Origin: Eremophila alpestris peregrina
Lineage: Eukaryota > Chordata > Aves > Passeriformes > Alaudidae
DNA length: 64,000 nucleotides
Direction of reading: 5' to 3'
NCBI GenBank assembly: GCA_009792885.1
Contig: WMCF01000208.1
Location: 372,001 to 436,000, forward strand
Position 1 is the first letter of the stretch, and each line of letters begins with the position of its first letter. The notes under the pieces are model-generated. The model was given only the letters and a program-made list of their open reading frames with translations. It did no database searches and was not told the DNA's origin. Below are positions 63,075-64,000 of the stretch, one piece after another. Made by a program: the position numbers and the translations under genes.

Positions 63075-63780
63075 ATATTAATTGATTTTATTACTAACAA
63101 AATTAGAGCAGGATAATGAGAAGTAAAATAAGTCTTGAAGATACCTTCCTGTTACCCCTCCCTCCTTGCCAGCTCTAGCTCCTCTCTCCAGCACCACAGG
63201 GAGATAGGGAATGGAGGTTATGGTCTGTTCTTCACAGGTTGTTCCTGCCACTGTGTAGGGAGAAGAGTCCTGCCCCTGCTCCAGCATGGGTTGCTCTATC
63301 CACAGGTTTGCAGGTCTCTTCCAGGAGCCTGCTCCAGCATGGGCTTCCCATGCGTTCACATCTTCCTTTCAGGCAACCACCTGCTCTGGCATGGGTATGC
63401 TCCATGGGCTGCAGGTGAACAGCCTGTTTCACCATGCTCTGCGCCAGGGGCTACAGGGGAACCTCAGCTCCAGCTCCTGTCCCTCCCTCTCCACTGACCC
63501 GGGTGTCTGCAAAGCTGTTCCTCTCACATATTCTCACTCCTCTATTCTCTGGCCATAATTACCTCTGCAAAACAACTTTTTAACCTTCTTAAATATGTCA
63601 TCACAGAGTCATTACTATCATTCCTGACTGCCTTGCCTTAGTCAGTGGTGAGTCTGTCCCGGAGCCATCTGGCTTTGGTTTACCAGACATGGGGGAACAC
63701 TGTTACAGCTTCTCACAGAAGCCACTCCTTGTAGACACCCCACTATGAAAACCTGCCCATGCAAACCCAATACACACATG
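63075..63780. mobile_element. Avian endogenous-retrovirus LTR/3'-region-derived repeat
   Basis: This block has the look of a very common avian ERV-derived repeat that I recall. It has an AATTAGAGCAGGATAATGAG-like start, then repeated CCAGCATGGG units (63281, 63336 and a variant near 63389), TCTCACATATTCTCACTCCT, CTTCTTAAATATGTCATCAC, then CTTCTCACAGAAGCCACTCC and GCAAACCCAATACACAC at the end. It has no usable ORF and is a diverged, partial copy. Orientation, family name (ERVL versus another class) and exact limits need a repeat-library search. Confidence 0.6.
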
Positions 63781-64000
63781 TAAGAAATAAATGGTTCACT
63801 GCTGAACAAGCAAAGCATCCTGCTTGGAAAGAAACCAAATCCTCCCCAAGACATCCTCTCCCTCTGCTCAGATCCACTGGGCTCTGGCTAGTTCCCCTTC
63901 GACACCACCAGGCACTGTGACACAGAGGGCTGGCAGCTAGGCTGCAATTAGTCATGCTTCCTCCTGCTCCACCCTGAAAGTCCCACTTCCTGGCATTGGA

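Larger units (their letters stand above)
61548..64000 (-). other. EFHD1 intron (partial), upstream of the penultimate exon
   Basis: 2.45 kb of intron to the window edge. It holds the 13-bp hairpin at 61740 and an LTR-retroelement-derived block at about 63075-63780. The stretch 62320-62840 is GC-richer, with open frames on both strands but no recognisable protein. Confidence 0.75.

Noticed and set aside
1..64000. Search for CRISPR arrays, tRNA or rRNA genes, operons, phage or plasmid features
   Set aside because: None seen. The window is intron-rich vertebrate DNA. Poly-A/T and C runs are ordinary low-complexity tracts.

Overview
The window is eukaryotic nuclear DNA from a bird, most likely a neoavian or passerine. 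The evidence is split genes with GT-AG introns, CR1 LINE 3' ends of avian type, avian-looking LTR-derived repeats, and a gene order matching vertebrate 2q37.1-type synteny (EFHD1, GIGYF2, with KCNJ13 nested inside GIGYF2). Most of the 64 kb is AT-rich intron. No bacterial-type operon, CRISPR array, phage or plasmid feature is present.

Positions 1-54335, minus strand: the 5' part of GIGYF2. It has a non-coding first exon in a CpG island (about 53.74-54.56 kb), the ATG exon at 43.6 kb, and twelve coding exons running down to 647. These give about 546 codons, from the N-terminal 4EHP-binding motif to the first strand of the GYF domain. The gene leaves the window at position 1, so the rest of the GYF domain and the C-terminal half are not seen.

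Positions 18823-20779, plus strand: a complete KCNJ13 (Kir7.1 potassium channel) coding sequence in two exons. It lies antisense inside the 18.4 kb intron 7 of GIGYF2.

Positions about 54.6-58.8 kb: the GIGYF2-EFHD1 interval, with a CR1 LINE fragment abutting the CpG island. Positions about 58.8-61.55 kb, minus strand: the last two coding exons and probable 3' UTR of EFHD1 (swiprosin-2). Its earlier exons lie beyond 64000. A second LTR-retroelement-derived block occupies about 63.08-63.78 kb of the EFHD1 intron.

The three genes do not form a pathway. GIGYF2 is a translational repressor scaffold (with 4EHP and DDX6), KCNJ13 is an epithelial inward rectifier, and EFHD1 is a mitochondrial EF-hand Ca2+ sensor. 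Their link is positional: conserved synteny and a nested antisense gene. I found no convincing undescribed system. The points worth a second look are the nested gene, a CpG-dense internal coding exon, a G-rich promoter strand with a possible divergent first exon, an LTR-like element close to a splice donor, and two hairpin-forming sequences in or near EFHD1.
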